From: Streptomonospora alba
Lineage (GTDB): Bacteria; Actinomycetota; Actinomycetes; Streptosporangiales; Streptosporangiaceae
DNA: 64,000 bases
Assembly: GCF_000826685.1 (NCBI RefSeq)
Contig: NZ_JROO01000045.1
Span: forward strand, 1 to 64,000
Direction: 5' to 3'
Shown here: positions 34,574 to 44,236 of the stretch, piece by piece
Layout of the letters: each line of letters starts with the position of its first letter
Numbering within the stretch: the stretch's first letter is position 1
Notes under the pieces: generated by a model
Database searches by the model: none
The model's input: only the letters and a program-made list of their open reading frames with translations
What the model was told of the DNA's origin: nothing
Made by a program: the position numbers and the translations under genes

Positions 34574-34752
34574 GGCGCCCTCCTCTACGGTGTCGGGGCA
34601 GGCTGGTCAGTGGCCTCGTGTTCGGTCCGGCAGGGGTGGCCGGGAGATCGATTCGATTACTTTATGTAGTTGTTGTACACGGAAAGTGACTAAAGTTCGC
34701 GTGTCGCGGGGGACTGCGGGCTGCCGTTCGGCCGCGCACTAACGTTGGCCGG

Positions 34753-35862
34753 GTGAAGAACCTGGATCGAGACTCGCCTTGGCCGATCGCCGCAGGGCTG
34801 CTCATGGGTGCGGCGCTGGACCGCGTGCTGCCCGATCCGCGGCGCGGGCATCCGGTGGCCCTCTACGGGCAGGCCGCCGCACGGCTTGAGCGGCAGGCCT
34901 ACGGGCCTTCCCGCCCCTCCCGCCGCCCCACCCGGGGCTCCCGCGCGCGAGGTGCCGCCTTTGTACTGCTCGCCGTGGCTCCCGTGATCGCCGGCGGAGG
35001 GCTCGCGCAGGCTCGCTCCGCCGGTGCGGGCCGCGCGGCGCTGACCGGTGCGGTGACGTGGGCGGTCGTGGGCGGGGCGATGCTCGGCCGCGAAGCGGAG
35101 TGCGTCGCCGGCGCGCTGGAGGCCGGTGACCTGGCCGAGGCGCGGCGCCGTCTGCCGGGGTTGTGCGGCCGCGACCCCGAGTCCCTGGACGAGAAGGGCA
35201 TCGCCCGCGCCGCGGTGGAGTCGGTCGCCGAGAACACGTCCGACGCCGTGGTCGCCCCGCTGCTGTGGGGTGCGCTGCTGGGCGTGCCGGGTCTGCTCGG
35301 CTACCGCGCGGTCAACACGCTGGACGCGATGGTGGGCCACCGCTCCGCGCGATACGAGCGCTTCGGCTGGGCGGCCGCACGGTTCGACGACGTGGCCAAT
35401 TGGGCGCCGGCGCGGCTGACCGCGGCGCTGGCCTGCGCGGCGGCGCCGGTTGCGGGCGGGTCGCCCCAACGGGCGCGGCGCACCCGGGCCCGGTACGGGG
35501 CACGCCACCCCAGCCCCAACGCCGGGCACTGCGAAGCGGCGTTCGCGGGCGCGCTGGACGTGCGCCTCGGAGGGAGGAACGTGTACGGAGCCCGGAGCGA
35601 GGACCGTCCGGAACTGGGGGAGGGGCGCCACCCCGAGGTCGCAGACATCAGGCGCGCGGTGCGGCTGGCGCGGGCCGTCAACGGCGCCGCGGCGGGGGTC
35701 GCGGCGGTGCTGGCCCTGGGCGTGGGCGTCCGCCGCAAGGGCCTTGCGGCGGACGCCCCGACCGCGCCGCTGCGGTCGGGGCTGCACCGGCGCGCTGCGG
35801 AGTCCTCGCGGCTCGGCGCCGTCCTTGCGCCGGCCCGCCCGCGTCCGGGGAGGGCCTCGTGA
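34753..35862 (+). CDS. cobD: adenosylcobinamide-phosphate synthase CobD/CbiB
   Basis: 369 residues, integral membrane. CobD/CbiB attaches the aminopropanol side chain to adenosylcobyric acid in cobalamin biosynthesis. Typical blocks: [18 protein letters not shown] at the N-terminus, [38 protein letters not shown] and [18 protein letters not shown]. The last ~40 residues are an extra Arg/Ala-rich tail. The GTG start has no clear ribosome site; a start further in (LMGAALDRV) is possible. Its TGA overlaps the ATG of cobQ. No cobalamin riboswitch is visible upstream, in contrast to cobN. Confidence 0.92.
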   Translation: MKNLDRDSPWPIAAGLLMGAALDRVLPDPRRGHPVALYGQAAARLERQAYGPSRPSRRPTRGSRARGAAFVLLAVAPVIAGGGLAQARSAGAGRAALTGAVTWAVVGGAMLGREAECVAGALEAGDLAEARRRLPGLCGRDPESLDEKGIARAAVESVAENTSDAVVAPLLWGALLGVPGLLGYRAVNTLDAMVGHRSARYERFGWAAARFDDVANWAPARLTAALACAAAPVAGGSPQRARRTRARYGARHPSPNAGHCEAAFAGALDVRLGGRNVYGARSEDRPELGEGRHPEVADIRRAVRLARAVNGAAAGVAAVLALGVGVRRKGLAADAPTAPLRSGLHRRAAESSRLGAVLAPARPRPGRAS

Positions 35863-37394
35863 TGCGCCGCGGTCCCGCGGGCGCTCCCGCCCTCCTGGTG
35901 GCCGGAACCACGTCCGATGCGGGCAAGAGCGTCCTTGTCACCGGCATCTGCCGCTGGCTCGCCCGGCAAGGCGTCAAGGTCGCCCCCTTCAAGGCGCAGA
36001 ACATGTCGTTGAACTCGGTGGTCACCGCCGACGGCGCCGAGATCGGCCGCGCCCAGGCCGCCCAGGCCGCGGCGGCGGGCGTCGAGCCCACCGCCGCGAT
36101 GAACCCCGTTCTGCTCAAACCCGGCAGCGACCGCCGCAGCCAGGTGGTCGTCCGCGGCCGTCCCGTCGGCGAGGCCGACGCGCTGGGTTACCGCGATTTC
36201 AAAGACCGGCTGCGCACGGTCGCCGCCGAGAGCCTGGCCGAGCTGCGCACCGAGTACGACGCGGTCATCTGCGAGGGAGCGGGCAGTCCCGCCGAGATCA
36301 ACCTGCGCCCCGGCGACATCGCCAACATGGGCCTGGCACGCACGGCCGACCTGCCGGTGCTGGTCGTCGGCGACATCGACCGCGGCGGCGTCTTCGCCGC
36401 GATGCACGGCACCCTGGCGCTGCTGGAACCGGCCGACCAGGCGCTGATCGCCGGGTTCGTCGTCAACAAGTTCCGCGGCGCTCCCGAGCTGCTGGAGCCG
36501 GGTCTGGACATGCTGCGCCGCCTCACCGGTCGGCCCGTGCACGGGGTGCTGCCGTGGTTGGAAGGGCGGTCGATCGACGTCGAGGACTCGCTCGCGCTGA
36601 CCGCCGAGCGCGCCCCCGTCCGGGCGCCGGTCCAGGGGCGCACCCTGCGCGTGGCCGTGGTGCATACGCCGCGGATCAGCAACTTCACCGACATCGACGC
36701 CTTGGCGGTGGAGCCCGGTGTCGACCTGCGCTTCGCTTCGTCTCCGCAGGAGGTGGACGACGCCGACCTGGTCGTGCTGCCCGGCACCCGCGCCACGGTC
36801 GCCGACCTCGCCTGGGTGCGCGAGCGTGGGTTGGACGCCGCGGTGACGGCGCGCGCCGAGCAGGGCCGACCCGTGCTGGGGATCTGCGGCGGCTACCAGA
36901 TGCTGGCGCGCCGCATCCACGACGAGGTCGAGTCCGGGGCCGGAGCTGTGCCCGGCCTGGGGCTGCTGCCCACCGCCGTCACCTTCGCCGCCGACAAGAC
37001 CCTGGGCCGCCCGGTGGGATCGGCCTACGGCCATCCGGTCGAGGGCTACGAGATCCACCACGGCCACAGCGTGCTCGACGACGGTGCCGACGACGGCGCC
37101 GAGCCTTTCCTGGACGGCTGGCGCCGGGGTGCGGTGTGGGGCACGACCTGGCACGGTGCGCTGGAGAACGACGCGTTCCGCCGCGCGTTCCTGGCCGACG
37201 TGGCCCGTTGCGCGGGCCGCGACTTCGCGCCCGCCCCCGACACCGACTTCGCCGCCGAGCGGACCGCCCGCCTGGACGCGCTGGGGGATCTGGTGGAGCA
37301 GCACATGGACACCGCGGCCCTGCTGCGGCTGCTCGAGGAGGGTGCCCCGGACGGGCTGCCGGTGATACCGCCCGCGGGCGTACCGGATGCGTGA
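35862..37394 (+). CDS. cobQ: cobyric acid synthase CobQ/CbiP
   Basis: 510 residues, full length. It amidates four side chains of adenosylcobyrinic acid a,c-diamide with glutamine and ATP. The N-terminal dethiobiotin-synthetase-like ATPase has [20 protein letters not shown] and [10 protein letters not shown]; the C-terminal class I glutamine amidotransferase has the nucleophile Cys in [11 protein letters not shown] and the His in GYEIHHGHS. One-base overlap with cobD means co-translation. A genuine de novo or late cobalamin pathway gene. Confidence 0.95.
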   Translation: MRRGPAGAPALLVAGTTSDAGKSVLVTGICRWLARQGVKVAPFKAQNMSLNSVVTADGAEIGRAQAAQAAAAGVEPTAAMNPVLLKPGSDRRSQVVVRGRPVGEADALGYRDFKDRLRTVAAESLAELRTEYDAVICEGAGSPAEINLRPGDIANMGLARTADLPVLVVGDIDRGGVFAAMHGTLALLEPADQALIAGFVVNKFRGAPELLEPGLDMLRRLTGRPVHGVLPWLEGRSIDVEDSLALTAERAPVRAPVQGRTLRVAVVHTPRISNFTDIDALAVEPGVDLRFASSPQEVDDADLVVLPGTRATVADLAWVRERGLDAAVTARAEQGRPVLGICGGYQMLARRIHDEVESGAGAVPGLGLLPTAVTFAADKTLGRPVGSAYGHPVEGYEIHHGHSVLDDGADDGAEPFLDGWRRGAVWGTTWHGALENDAFRRAFLADVARCAGRDFAPAPDTDFAAERTARLDALGDLVEQHMDTAALLRLLEEGAPDGLPVIPPAGVPDA

Positions 37395-37626
37395 CACCGC
37401 GCGGCTCGCCGGGTCCGGGGCGGCGGAGGCATCTCGGCGTGAAGGGCCGCGGACGAAGGCTGTGGACAACCGGGGCCGGCGGTCCGCGGCGGGTTAACGT
37501 GGGGGAGCAGCAGCGGCCAGGTGTCATGGGCGCGCCGGAGGCCCCGGCGGCTCCCATCGCGGAGGCGGCCGCGGGCCGCGCAGTGCGCGGCCGAGTCCGC
37601 TTTCGCCCATGATCTGGGAGGTTCTG

Positions 37627-38139
37627 GTGAACAACGCTACGATCCCCTCCGCCTCTGCTGCTCCGGAGCGCGCCGAGGCCCCCGCACCCCACAGCCCTTG
37701 CTCCGGCGACGACGTCGCGACCGCGCCGCCACTGGCTCGACGGGTCAGCCTCGCCTTGGACCCGGTGACCCACGAGGAGCTGCAGCGCGCCGCCGGCCAC
37801 CGCGACGTGGCGTCCTATCTGTACGTGCTCGCCGGGCGCTACGCGCGCTGGAACGAGTTGCGGGAGTGGCTGTCGCAGTTGGAGGCCGCCTACGGACCGC
37901 TGCCGCCTGAGGCACTGGAGCGTATTCACCGCCGGATGCTGGGCCTGCCGCGCCGCCGGGACGGGGCGCGCTCGGTGTCGGTCGGCTTCAGCGACACCGA
38001 GTTCCGCGCACTCAGTGACGCTGCAGGCGAGCGCCCGGTGGCCGACTACCTCCGCGAACTGCTGGCCGAGCTCGTGTGCCCGGCACGGAACGAAGGCGGT
38101 TCCGCTGAGGACGAGGGCAGGGGAGAGCACACCGGGTAG
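37627..38139 (+). CDS. protein with two ribbon-helix-helix-like halves
   Basis: 170 residues from GTG 37627, five bases after GGGAGG; an upstream in-frame ATG at 37609 lies before that site and is rejected. After a disordered N-terminus of ~38 residues, two related segments occur: ARRVSLALDPVTHEELQRAA ... VASYLYVLAGRY and ARSVSVGFSDTEFRALSDAA ... VADYLRELLAEL. Each reads as one beta strand plus two helices, the Arc/MetJ/CopG layout, so the chain may fold as an internal dimer. A DNA-binding role is inferred; the strands lack an obvious family match. Strong terminator follows. Confidence 0.6.
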   Translation: MNNATIPSASAAPERAEAPAPHSPCSGDDVATAPPLARRVSLALDPVTHEELQRAAGHRDVASYLYVLAGRYARWNELREWLSQLEAAYGPLPPEALERIHRRMLGLPRRRDGARSVSVGFSDTEFRALSDAAGERPVADYLRELLAELVCPARNEGGSAEDEGRGEHTG

Positions 38140-38149
38140 AGGGCTGCGT

Positions 38150-38188
38150 AGCGGTCTTCCGGTGCTACTCCGGCGCCGGAAGACCGCT
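38150..38188. terminator. strong hairpin terminator
   Basis: Perfect 13-base stem agcggtcttccgg / ccggaagaccgct with a 13-base loop, 11 bases after the stop of the preceding gene. It can also serve the ABC permease gene ending at 38317 on the other strand. Confidence 0.85.
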
Positions 38189-38316
38189 GACCGGGACGGT
38201 GCGCACGCCCGTGGCCCGCGGGTGCGGATTCGGTGGTGGCCACCGATCGAGTACCTGCTCGCCGCTGAGAGCGCCCGGTCCCCTCACCCCCGGCCGGTCC
38301 GCCTCGGGGCGGCTCT

Positions 38317-39132
38317 TCACGCGTCTCGGCGGTGGAACACCGCCATAGCCACGCCGATGAACAGGATCAACCAGAGGGCGATGACCACCGCGGCCGGCAC
38401 GGTTGGCAGGTAGCCCGGAGTGTGGGGCACGGCTATGCCGGCGACGCTCTCGGCCGCGGCGCCGGTCATGTAGCGGGGGATGTTCTCACCCCACCATCCG
38501 CCCAGGAAGGGGGCGACTGCGATCGGCAGCAGACCCAGACCCGCCACCGCGAAGAAGGCGCCCGGGGCGCTGCGCAGCACGACCGCCGTGGAGGCGGTCA
38601 TCAGCGACTGCACGGCCATCGACACCGGGATGTAGACGAGCACGGCGCGCAACAGGCCCGGATCCGCCAGCCGCAGGCCGTCGTATCCGGCGCCTTGGAG
38701 CACGGCCTGGGTGAGGTGGAATCCCACCAGGGAGACGACCAGGCCCGTCAGCACCGCCAGCGTGCCGACGATGAGGAGCTTCGCCGCCAGTACGCGCCAT
38801 CGCCGCGGGGTGGCGGTCAGCGTCCACACGATCGAGCCCTGCCGGTACTCGCCGGCCACGACGTTGGCTGCGAGGGCGGAGAACGTCCACACCCCGAACG
38901 TGGCGCCGAAGAAGATGACGCTGTACTCGCCCTGGGCCTGCTCCCGGGCGAGTGCGGCCGTGTCGCCGAAGAGGCCCATGAGAGTGGTGACTCCGACGGT
39001 CAGCGCGAGCGTCACGGCGATGAGGACCCGATTCGACGGCCAGGCGAGGAGCTTCGCCCATTCCGAGCGCAGCGTCGCGGTGAACCCGGGTGCGTGTGGT
39101 GCGGCGGACGAGGCGGTGCGAGTGGCGATCAC
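38317..39132 (-). CDS. ABC-2 type transporter permease
   Basis: 271 residues from GTG 39132, seven bases after AAGGAG. Six predicted membrane segments, with the ABC-2 look: LRSEWAKLLAWPSNRVLIAV at the start, NVVAGEYRQGSIVWTLTATP after the second segment, and a C-terminal FIGVAMAVFHRRDA. It would form the membrane channel for the ATPase encoded upstream at 39411-40376 (278-base gap). Substrate unknown; such pairs next to NarL-type two-component systems often serve in drug or peptide export. Confidence 0.9.
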   Translation of the reverse strand: MIATRTASSAAPHAPGFTATLRSEWAKLLAWPSNRVLIAVTLALTVGVTTLMGLFGDTAALAREQAQGEYSVIFFGATFGVWTFSALAANVVAGEYRQGSIVWTLTATPRRWRVLAAKLLIVGTLAVLTGLVVSLVGFHLTQAVLQGAGYDGLRLADPGLLRAVLVYIPVSMAVQSLMTASTAVVLRSAPGAFFAVAGLGLLPIAVAPFLGGWWGENIPRYMTGAAAESVAGIAVPHTPGYLPTVPAAVVIALWLILFIGVAMAVFHRRDA

Positions 39133-39410
39133 GATCGTTCTCCTTGCGGGTTTGGGGAGACCGGCGCGGCACCCCGGGGCGGGGAGTACTGAATGCGCGC
39201 CCCGGGACCCGGGCGCTGCGGCGGGCCGTGCCGGTGCGGCCGTCGGGCTGCGCTGGCACGCGACGCGCGGCGGTCTTCGGCGCGGCGCGGGGAGGGGGTG
39301 CGGTGGCCGCCTCTCGCGCGGCGGCCGCCGCAGGTCAACCGCCGTCCGCCAGGCGGTTCGCCGACCGCCTGGCCTCGTGCGGTCGACTCGCCTGGTGCGG
39401 CCGCGCACCC

Positions 39411-40376
39411 TCATCGGTCCGTGTCCGTGGCCATGTCCTTGTCCCCGTTCGTTCCTGTGTCCGGCGTGCCCGAGCTCGCGCCGAAGGTGTGCCGGGCGGA
39501 GTCTCGCGTGAGCTCCATGAAGACGTCCTCCAAGGAAGGGCGCTCCGGGACGAGTTCGTGCAGGACGACCCCGTACCGGGCTGCCAGGTCGCCGACCCGC
39601 GTCGCGTCGAGGCCGCGGACGGTCAGGGCGCCGTCGGGCCTGCGGTTCACCTCGGCTCCCTCCGTCGCCAGGACCGAGGCGAGGAGGGCGGCGTTCGGGC
39701 TGGCGACCTGCACCGCGCCCCCGGCCCGCCGAGTGAGTTCCTCGACCGCCGTCTCGGCGATGAGCTGGCCGGCGCCGATGACCACGACGCGGTCGGCGGT
39801 GTCGGCCATCTCGCTCATCAGGTGGCTGGAGATCAGCACGGTGCGGCCCTCGGCCGCCAGCGTGCGCAGCAGCGTGCGAATCCACCGCACGCCTTCGGGG
39901 TCGAGCCCGTTCACCGGCTCGTCCAGGACGAGCGTTCCCGGATCACCCAGCAGCGCCGATGCGATGCCGAGCCGCTGGCGCATACCCAGCGAGAACCGTC
40001 CGACACGGGTGCGCGCCCTGTCGGTGAGCCCTACGAGGTCGAGCGCCTCCTCGGTCCTGCTCCGCGGCAGCCCGCCCGCCCGCGCCAGGAAGCGCAGGTG
40101 CGCGATCGCCGTCATGCCCGAGTGGAGCGAGTCGGTGCCCAGCAGCGCTCCGACCTCCCGCAGCGGTGCGGCGAGGTCGCGGTAGGACACACCGCCGATG
40201 CGGGCGGTGCCCGCGGTCGGGCGGTCCAGGCCGAGCACCAGCCGCATCGTGGTCGTCTTGCCGCTGCCGTTGGGTCCCAGGAATCCGGTGACCTGCCCGT
40301 CGGGCACGGCGAAGGACAGCCGGTCGACCGCCCTGGTGCCGCCGTAGTCCTTGGACAGTTCGCTGACTTCGATCAC
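39411..40376 (-). CDS. ABC transporter ATP-binding protein
   Basis: 321 residues. GTG at 40376 opens IEVSELSKDYGGTRAVDRL, the normal start of this family; upstream in-frame codons look like leader. Walker A GFLGPNGSGKTTTMRL, signature FSLGMRQRLGIA, Walker B TLVLDEPVNGLDP, H-loop ISSHLMSEM. A C-terminal ~100-residue extension (DUF4162-like) ends near SLEDVFMELTRD. Cytosolic partner of the permease at 38317-39132. Transcribed divergently from the histidine kinase gene. Confidence 0.93.
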   Translation of the reverse strand: MIEVSELSKDYGGTRAVDRLSFAVPDGQVTGFLGPNGSGKTTTMRLVLGLDRPTAGTARIGGVSYRDLAAPLREVGALLGTDSLHSGMTAIAHLRFLARAGGLPRSRTEEALDLVGLTDRARTRVGRFSLGMRQRLGIASALLGDPGTLVLDEPVNGLDPEGVRWIRTLLRTLAAEGRTVLISSHLMSEMADTADRVVVIGAGQLIAETAVEELTRRAGGAVQVASPNAALLASVLATEGAEVNRRPDGALTVRGLDATRVGDLAARYGVVLHELVPERPSLEDVFMELTRDSARHTFGASSGTPDTGTNGDKDMATDTDR

Positions 40377-40477
40377 GGGAGTCGCCTGCCTGGTCGGGCC
40401 CGGCGGTCCCGGGCCGTCTGAGTCCAGGCAACCGTGCGGACCCGCACACGTGCGAGCGCATGACGTGGTCACATGCG

Positions 40478-40491
40478 ACAACTAAAGTTGC
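40478..40491. promoter_or_regulatory. inverted repeat in the ABC / two-component divergent region
   Basis: acaactaaagttgc contains the inverted repeat CAACT-AA-AGTTG. It lies midway in the 167 bases between two divergent starts and overlaps a possible -10 (taaagt). NarL-type regulators of this kind often bind such short palindromes beside the ABC genes they control, so it is a candidate operator for the response regulator at 41803. Confidence 0.45.
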
Positions 40492-40543
40492 TTCATTGCC
40501 GCGTTGCGGGGCCGACGGGACGCTGGCGCCGTAGCGTTGTGGC

Positions 40544-41806
40544 ATGGCGGAAGCCGCAGAGGTGCAGGAGGCGGGGGCCGAACCCGGCCGCGCGACGAAG
40601 ACGCAGGTGGTGGGCGTCGCATGCTTGGTGGCGCTGGCGCTCGGGACCGGTGCGTTCTGCCTCGCGATCATGGCCGGGGCTGGCGTGGGGGAGGTCGCCG
40701 CCGGTGTCGCAGCGATGGTACTGGCCTCGGCGCTGCCGGTCATCGCCGGCGGGCGCCGTCCGGTGGCGGGTGTCGTCGCGGTCGCCGCAGTCGGCGGCGG
40801 CCTGGCCGCCGCCGACACGGTGTGGCGGGACCTGACGGCGGCCGGCGGTGTCCTGTGGGTCCCGCTCGCGCTCGCCGTCGCTTCGGGGACCCTGGCCCTC
40901 CGGGCGCACCGGCCGGCCCAGGCCGCCGCCGGGGGCGCGGTGCTTACCGCCTACGTCGTCACCGTCGCCGCCGCGGTCCCGTTCGACGGTTCCCTGGCGC
41001 TGGGCATGCTCGACACGGCCTCTCCGGTCTTCGGCGGCGTGGCCGCGGGCCTTGCGCGGCGCTTGGCGCTGGCGCGCCGGGAGCGGCTGCGCCACGTGCA
41101 GCGGGAGCGTGCGCTCCTCGCCGAACGCACCCGCGTCGAGGAGCGCCGCCGCCTCGCCGCGGAGATGCATGACACGGTCTCGCACCGGATCAGCCTGATG
41201 GTGCTTCAAGCGGGCGCACTCAGCGCGGGAACGTCCGACCCGCAGGTCCGTGCGGCCGCCGATGAGATCCGCACCGCGGGCAGCAAGGCCATCGACGAGG
41301 TCCGCAGCATCGTCGGGGTGCTGCACGAGGACCGGGCGGCCGAGCCCACCGAGCACCCGGCCGCCGTCGATACGGATACCTCGACCGCCGCCGAAACGGC
41401 CAGCGACCCCGCGGCCCTGGTCGCCGAGGCGCGGGGTGTCGGGCAACCGGTGGAGTTCACGGTGACTGGAGGCGCGGACGCCTCCGCCACCCCCGCGCAC
41501 ACCGCCCGCGCGGTCTACCGCGTGGTGCAGGAAGCCCTGACCAACGCACGCAAGCACGCGCCGGGCGCCGAGGTCGTCGTCGCGCTGCGCTACCGGGAGG
41601 ACGCGATCGCCGTCGACATCACCAACGCGGCGCCCGCGGCCGCACCCGACCCCGCGTTGTCCGGGGGATCGGGTGCCGGCCTCGAAGGCCTGCGACACCG
41701 CGTCGAGTTGCTCGGCGGCACGCTGAACGCGGGCCCGGCCCCGGGCGGCGGTTTCCGTGTGGGTGCCCTGCTGCCCGCAGGCGCGGAAAGGGCGCAAGCG
41801 CCGTGA
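40544..41806 (+). CDS. NarL-type sensor histidine kinase (HisKA_3)
   Basis: 420 residues. Several membrane segments in residues ~20-165 without a sizeable extracellular loop, hence a membrane-embedded sensor. The dimerisation domain carries the phospho-accepting His in RRLAAEMHDTVSHRISLM (His209), and the ATPase domain has EALTNARKHAPG (about 333) and GAGLEGLRHRVELLGG. It phosphorylates the response regulator encoded next, overlapping by four bases (GTGA). Probably controls the divergent ABC transporter. Confidence 0.93.
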   Translation: MAEAAEVQEAGAEPGRATKTQVVGVACLVALALGTGAFCLAIMAGAGVGEVAAGVAAMVLASALPVIAGGRRPVAGVVAVAAVGGGLAAADTVWRDLTAAGGVLWVPLALAVASGTLALRAHRPAQAAAGGAVLTAYVVTVAAAVPFDGSLALGMLDTASPVFGGVAAGLARRLALARRERLRHVQRERALLAERTRVEERRRLAAEMHDTVSHRISLMVLQAGALSAGTSDPQVRAAADEIRTAGSKAIDEVRSIVGVLHEDRAAEPTEHPAAVDTDTSTAAETASDPAALVAEARGVGQPVEFTVTGGADASATPAHTARAVYRVVQEALTNARKHAPGAEVVVALRYREDAIAVDITNAAPAAAPDPALSGGSGAGLEGLRHRVELLGGTLNAGPAPGGGFRVGALLPAGAERAQAP

Positions 41807-42459
41807 TCAGGGTCCTGGTGGTCGACGACGAGCCGATGGTCTGCGCCCACCTGCACACGATCCTCGGCGCCGCGGACGACATCGCGGTGGTCGGTGGGGC
41901 CCGCGACGGCGCCGAGGCGGTGGAGGCCGTACTGCGGCACCGGCCCCGCGTGGTGCTCATGGACCTGCGCATGCCGGGCGTGGACGGGATCGCGGCGATC
42001 GAGCGCATCGCCGCGCTGAACGAGCCCCCGTTCACCGTGGCCCTGACCACCTTCGACGACGACGCCCACGTCGTCCGGGCGCTGTCGGCGGGGGCGATCG
42101 GCTTCCTGGCCAAGTCCACCCCGGCCGAGGACCTCGTCAACCTCGTCCGGGTCGCGGCCGACGGCCACACCGTCATGTCCCCTGACGCCGCCCGCCGCCT
42201 GGTCGGCGCCTCCGCCCCCGCCCGGACCGCCGACGCGCGGCGCCGCGTCGCCGACCTCAGCGACCGCGAGCGCGACATCCTGGGCTGCCTCGGCGAGGGC
42301 ATGTCCAACGCGGCCATAGCTCGCCGCCTGTTCCTGTCCGAGGCCACGGTCAAGAGCTACGTCTCGCGCATGCTCACCAGGCTCGGCTGCGAGAACCGCA
42401 CGCAGGCGGGCCTGCTCGCCCACACCGCGGGTTTGGGCGGGCACGGGGAGCCGGCGTGA
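41803..42459 (+). CDS. NarL/FixJ-type response regulator
   Basis: 218 residues, GTG start overlapping the kinase stop. Receiver domain: acidic pair VVDDEP, phosphorylated Asp54 in VVLMDLRMPGVDG, Lys in GFLAKSTPAEDL. LuxR-type helix-turn-helix at the C-terminus: LSDRERDILGCLGEGMSNAA and FLSEATVKSYVSRML. Cognate partner of the kinase at 40544. Confidence 0.95.
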   Translation: MIRVLVVDDEPMVCAHLHTILGAADDIAVVGGARDGAEAVEAVLRHRPRVVLMDLRMPGVDGIAAIERIAALNEPPFTVALTTFDDDAHVVRALSAGAIGFLAKSTPAEDLVNLVRVAADGHTVMSPDAARRLVGASAPARTADARRRVADLSDRERDILGCLGEGMSNAAIARRLFLSEATVKSYVSRMLTRLGCENRTQAGLLAHTAGLGGHGEPA

Positions 42460-42612
42460 GCGGCGGGGTGCGGGCGTGCGGTTGCGGGGTGCGGCAAGGC
42501 GGTGAGGACGGTACGCGCCTGAACACCGGCCACAGGGCGGGAGCCCGGCGGTGCGGCGCGTAGGGGACCGCGCGCAGGCGGCGGCTCGCACATGCCCGTG
42601 GCAGCCGCTGGT

Positions 42613-42658
42613 TTACGGCTGATTGTTCGATCAGTTAGGATACTGATCATGCGATCAG
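42613..42658 (+). promoter_or_regulatory. TetR promoter with two operators, leaderless start
   Basis: A -35 ttacgg (42613-42618) and -10 taggat (42636-42641) are 17 bases apart, so transcription should begin at or one base before the ATG at 42649. Two 16-base palindromes of the form ctgat-N6-atcag occupy 42619-42634 (ctgattgttcgatcag, the whole spacer) and 42643-42658 (ctgatcatgcgatcag, over the start codon), exactly 24 bases apart. This fits autorepression by the TetR protein. Confidence 0.7.
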
Positions 42659-43311
42659 CCTCAGGGTCCGCGGAGGACCTCACTGCCCGGGCGCGGATCC
42701 GCGATGCCGCCATCGCCCTCTTCGCCGAGCACGGAATGCAGGGCACGAGCATGAAGCGCGTCGCCGCCGAGGCCGGGGTTTCGCAGGCCCTGGTGTCCCA
42801 CCACTTCGGTTCCAAGGACGGTCTGCGCTCGGCCTGCGACGAGCACGTGGCCGCGGTTATCGAACAAAGCAAGCGGGACGCCCTCAGCCGGGGATCCAAG
42901 ATCGACCTCCTGGGGGCGCTGCGCGATCAGTCCGACACCTTCCCGCTGATGCGCTACCTGGCCAGGATGCTCATCGAAGGCTCACCGCACGCCGACGCCC
43001 TGGTCGACGGCATCATCGGCGCCACCGCGGCGTCGATGGAGGAGGGCCAGCGCGCCGGCCTCTTCAAGCCCCTCGACAGGACCCACGACGTCAACACCGT
43101 GCTCGTGCTCTGGTCGCTGGGCTTGCTGGTGCTGAACGAGCAGGCCGAACGCCTCCTGGGGATGACCTTCGAGGGCCCCGCCGAAGACAAGGTCCGCTAC
43201 GTGCGGGCCGCCATGGAGGCCCTGCAGGGCCTCTTCACCGACGACGCCTACGAGCGGATGCAGCACGCGTTCGCTCCGAGTGAGGACGAGGAAGAAGGCA
43301 GTGATGAGTGA
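42649..43311 (+). CDS. TetR-family regulator of the downstream ABC exporter
   Basis: 220 residues. ATG 42649 is at the predicted transcription start; a longer in-frame start at 42592 would lie across the promoter and is rejected. N-terminal helix-turn-helix [38 protein letters not shown]; the remaining ~150 residues are the ligand-binding part. It overlaps the ABC ATPase gene by eight bases, so the three genes form one operon that it presumably represses until an exported compound binds. Confidence 0.93.
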   Translation: MRSASGSAEDLTARARIRDAAIALFAEHGMQGTSMKRVAAEAGVSQALVSHHFGSKDGLRSACDEHVAAVIEQSKRDALSRGSKIDLLGALRDQSDTFPLMRYLARMLIEGSPHADALVDGIIGATAASMEEGQRAGLFKPLDRTHDVNTVLVLWSLGLLVLNEQAERLLGMTFEGPAEDKVRYVRAAMEALQGLFTDDAYERMQHAFAPSEDEEEGSDE

Positions 43312-44236
43312 ACGGTCCGCCGTGATCGACATCCGCGGGCTACGCAAGTCGTTCGGGGCCGTCACGGCTCTGGACGGGCTGGACCTCAGCGTGGCCGAGG
43401 GGGAGGTGCACGGCTTCCTGGGTCCCAACGGCGCGGGCAAGACCACGACGCTGCGGGTGCTGCTGGGGCTGCTGCGCGCCGACTCCGGCCACGTGCGGAT
43501 GCTGGGCGGCGATCCGTGGTCGGACGCGGTGGCCCTGCACCGCAAGCTGGCCTTCGTCCCCGGTGACGTGGAGCTGTGGCCCAACCTCAGCGGCGGCGAG
43601 GCGATCGACCTGTTCGCCCGCTTGCGCGGTCGCTTCGACCGCAAGCGCCGCGACGAGCTCTGCGAGCGCTTCGACCTGGACCCCACGAAGAAGGGCCGCA
43701 CCTATTCGAAGGGCAACCGGCAGAAGGTCGCGCTGATCTCCGCGCTGGCCTCCGACGTCGAGCTGCTGCTGCTCGACGAGCCCACTGCGGGGCTGGACCC
43801 GCTGATGGAGGCGGTGTTCCAGGAGTGCATCCGCGAGGCGAAGGCCGCGGGCCGCACGGTCCTGCTCTCCAGCCACATCCTCGGTCAGGTGGAGGCCCTG
43901 GCCGACCGGATCTCCATCATCCGCCAGGGCGCGATCGTCGAGACGGGAACGCTGGCCGAGCTGCGCCACCTCACCCGAACCACCGTCATGGCCGAGACCG
44001 CGCAATCGCCCGAGCCCCTGGCCGGCCTGGCGGGAGTGCACGGTTTGGAGCACCGGGACGGCCAGGTCCGGTTCGAGGTCGACGGCGAGCACGTCGACGA
44101 GGCCGTCCGGGCTCTGGCTCCGCTCGGCGTGCGCTCGCTGACCGCCCACCCGCCGACGCTCGAGCAGCTGCTGCTGCGCCACTACGGCGACGAGCTGCGC
44201 GGCGGCGGCGCGAAAGCAGCGGAGGTGGCGAGGTGA
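43304..44236 (+). CDS. ABC transporter ATP-binding protein (exporter)
   Basis: 310 residues from ATG 43304 (a GTG at 43301 is adjacent). Walker [21 protein letters not shown], signature [16 protein letters not shown], Walker [14 protein letters not shown], switch His in [13 protein letters not shown]. The S-K-G-N-R-Q form of the signature is typical of antibiotic-exporter ATPases of this group. Translationally coupled on both sides: overlaps the TetR stop and the permease start. Confidence 0.94.
   Translation: MSERSAVIDIRGLRKSFGAVTALDGLDLSVAEGEVHGFLGPNGAGKTTTLRVLLGLLRADSGHVRMLGGDPWSDAVALHRKLAFVPGDVELWPNLSGGEAIDLFARLRGRFDRKRRDELCERFDLDPTKKGRTYSKGNRQKVALISALASDVELLLLDEPTAGLDPLMEAVFQECIREAKAAGRTVLLSSHILGQVEALADRISIIRQGAIVETGTLAELRHLTRTTVMAETAQSPEPLAGLAGVHGLEHRDGQVRFEVDGEHVDEAVRALAPLGVRSLTAHPPTLEQLLLRHYGDELRGGGAKAAEVAR

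Noticed and set aside
35301-37469. Long minus-strand frame opposite cobD-cobQ
   Set aside because: Shadow; cobD and cobQ are complete on the plus strand.
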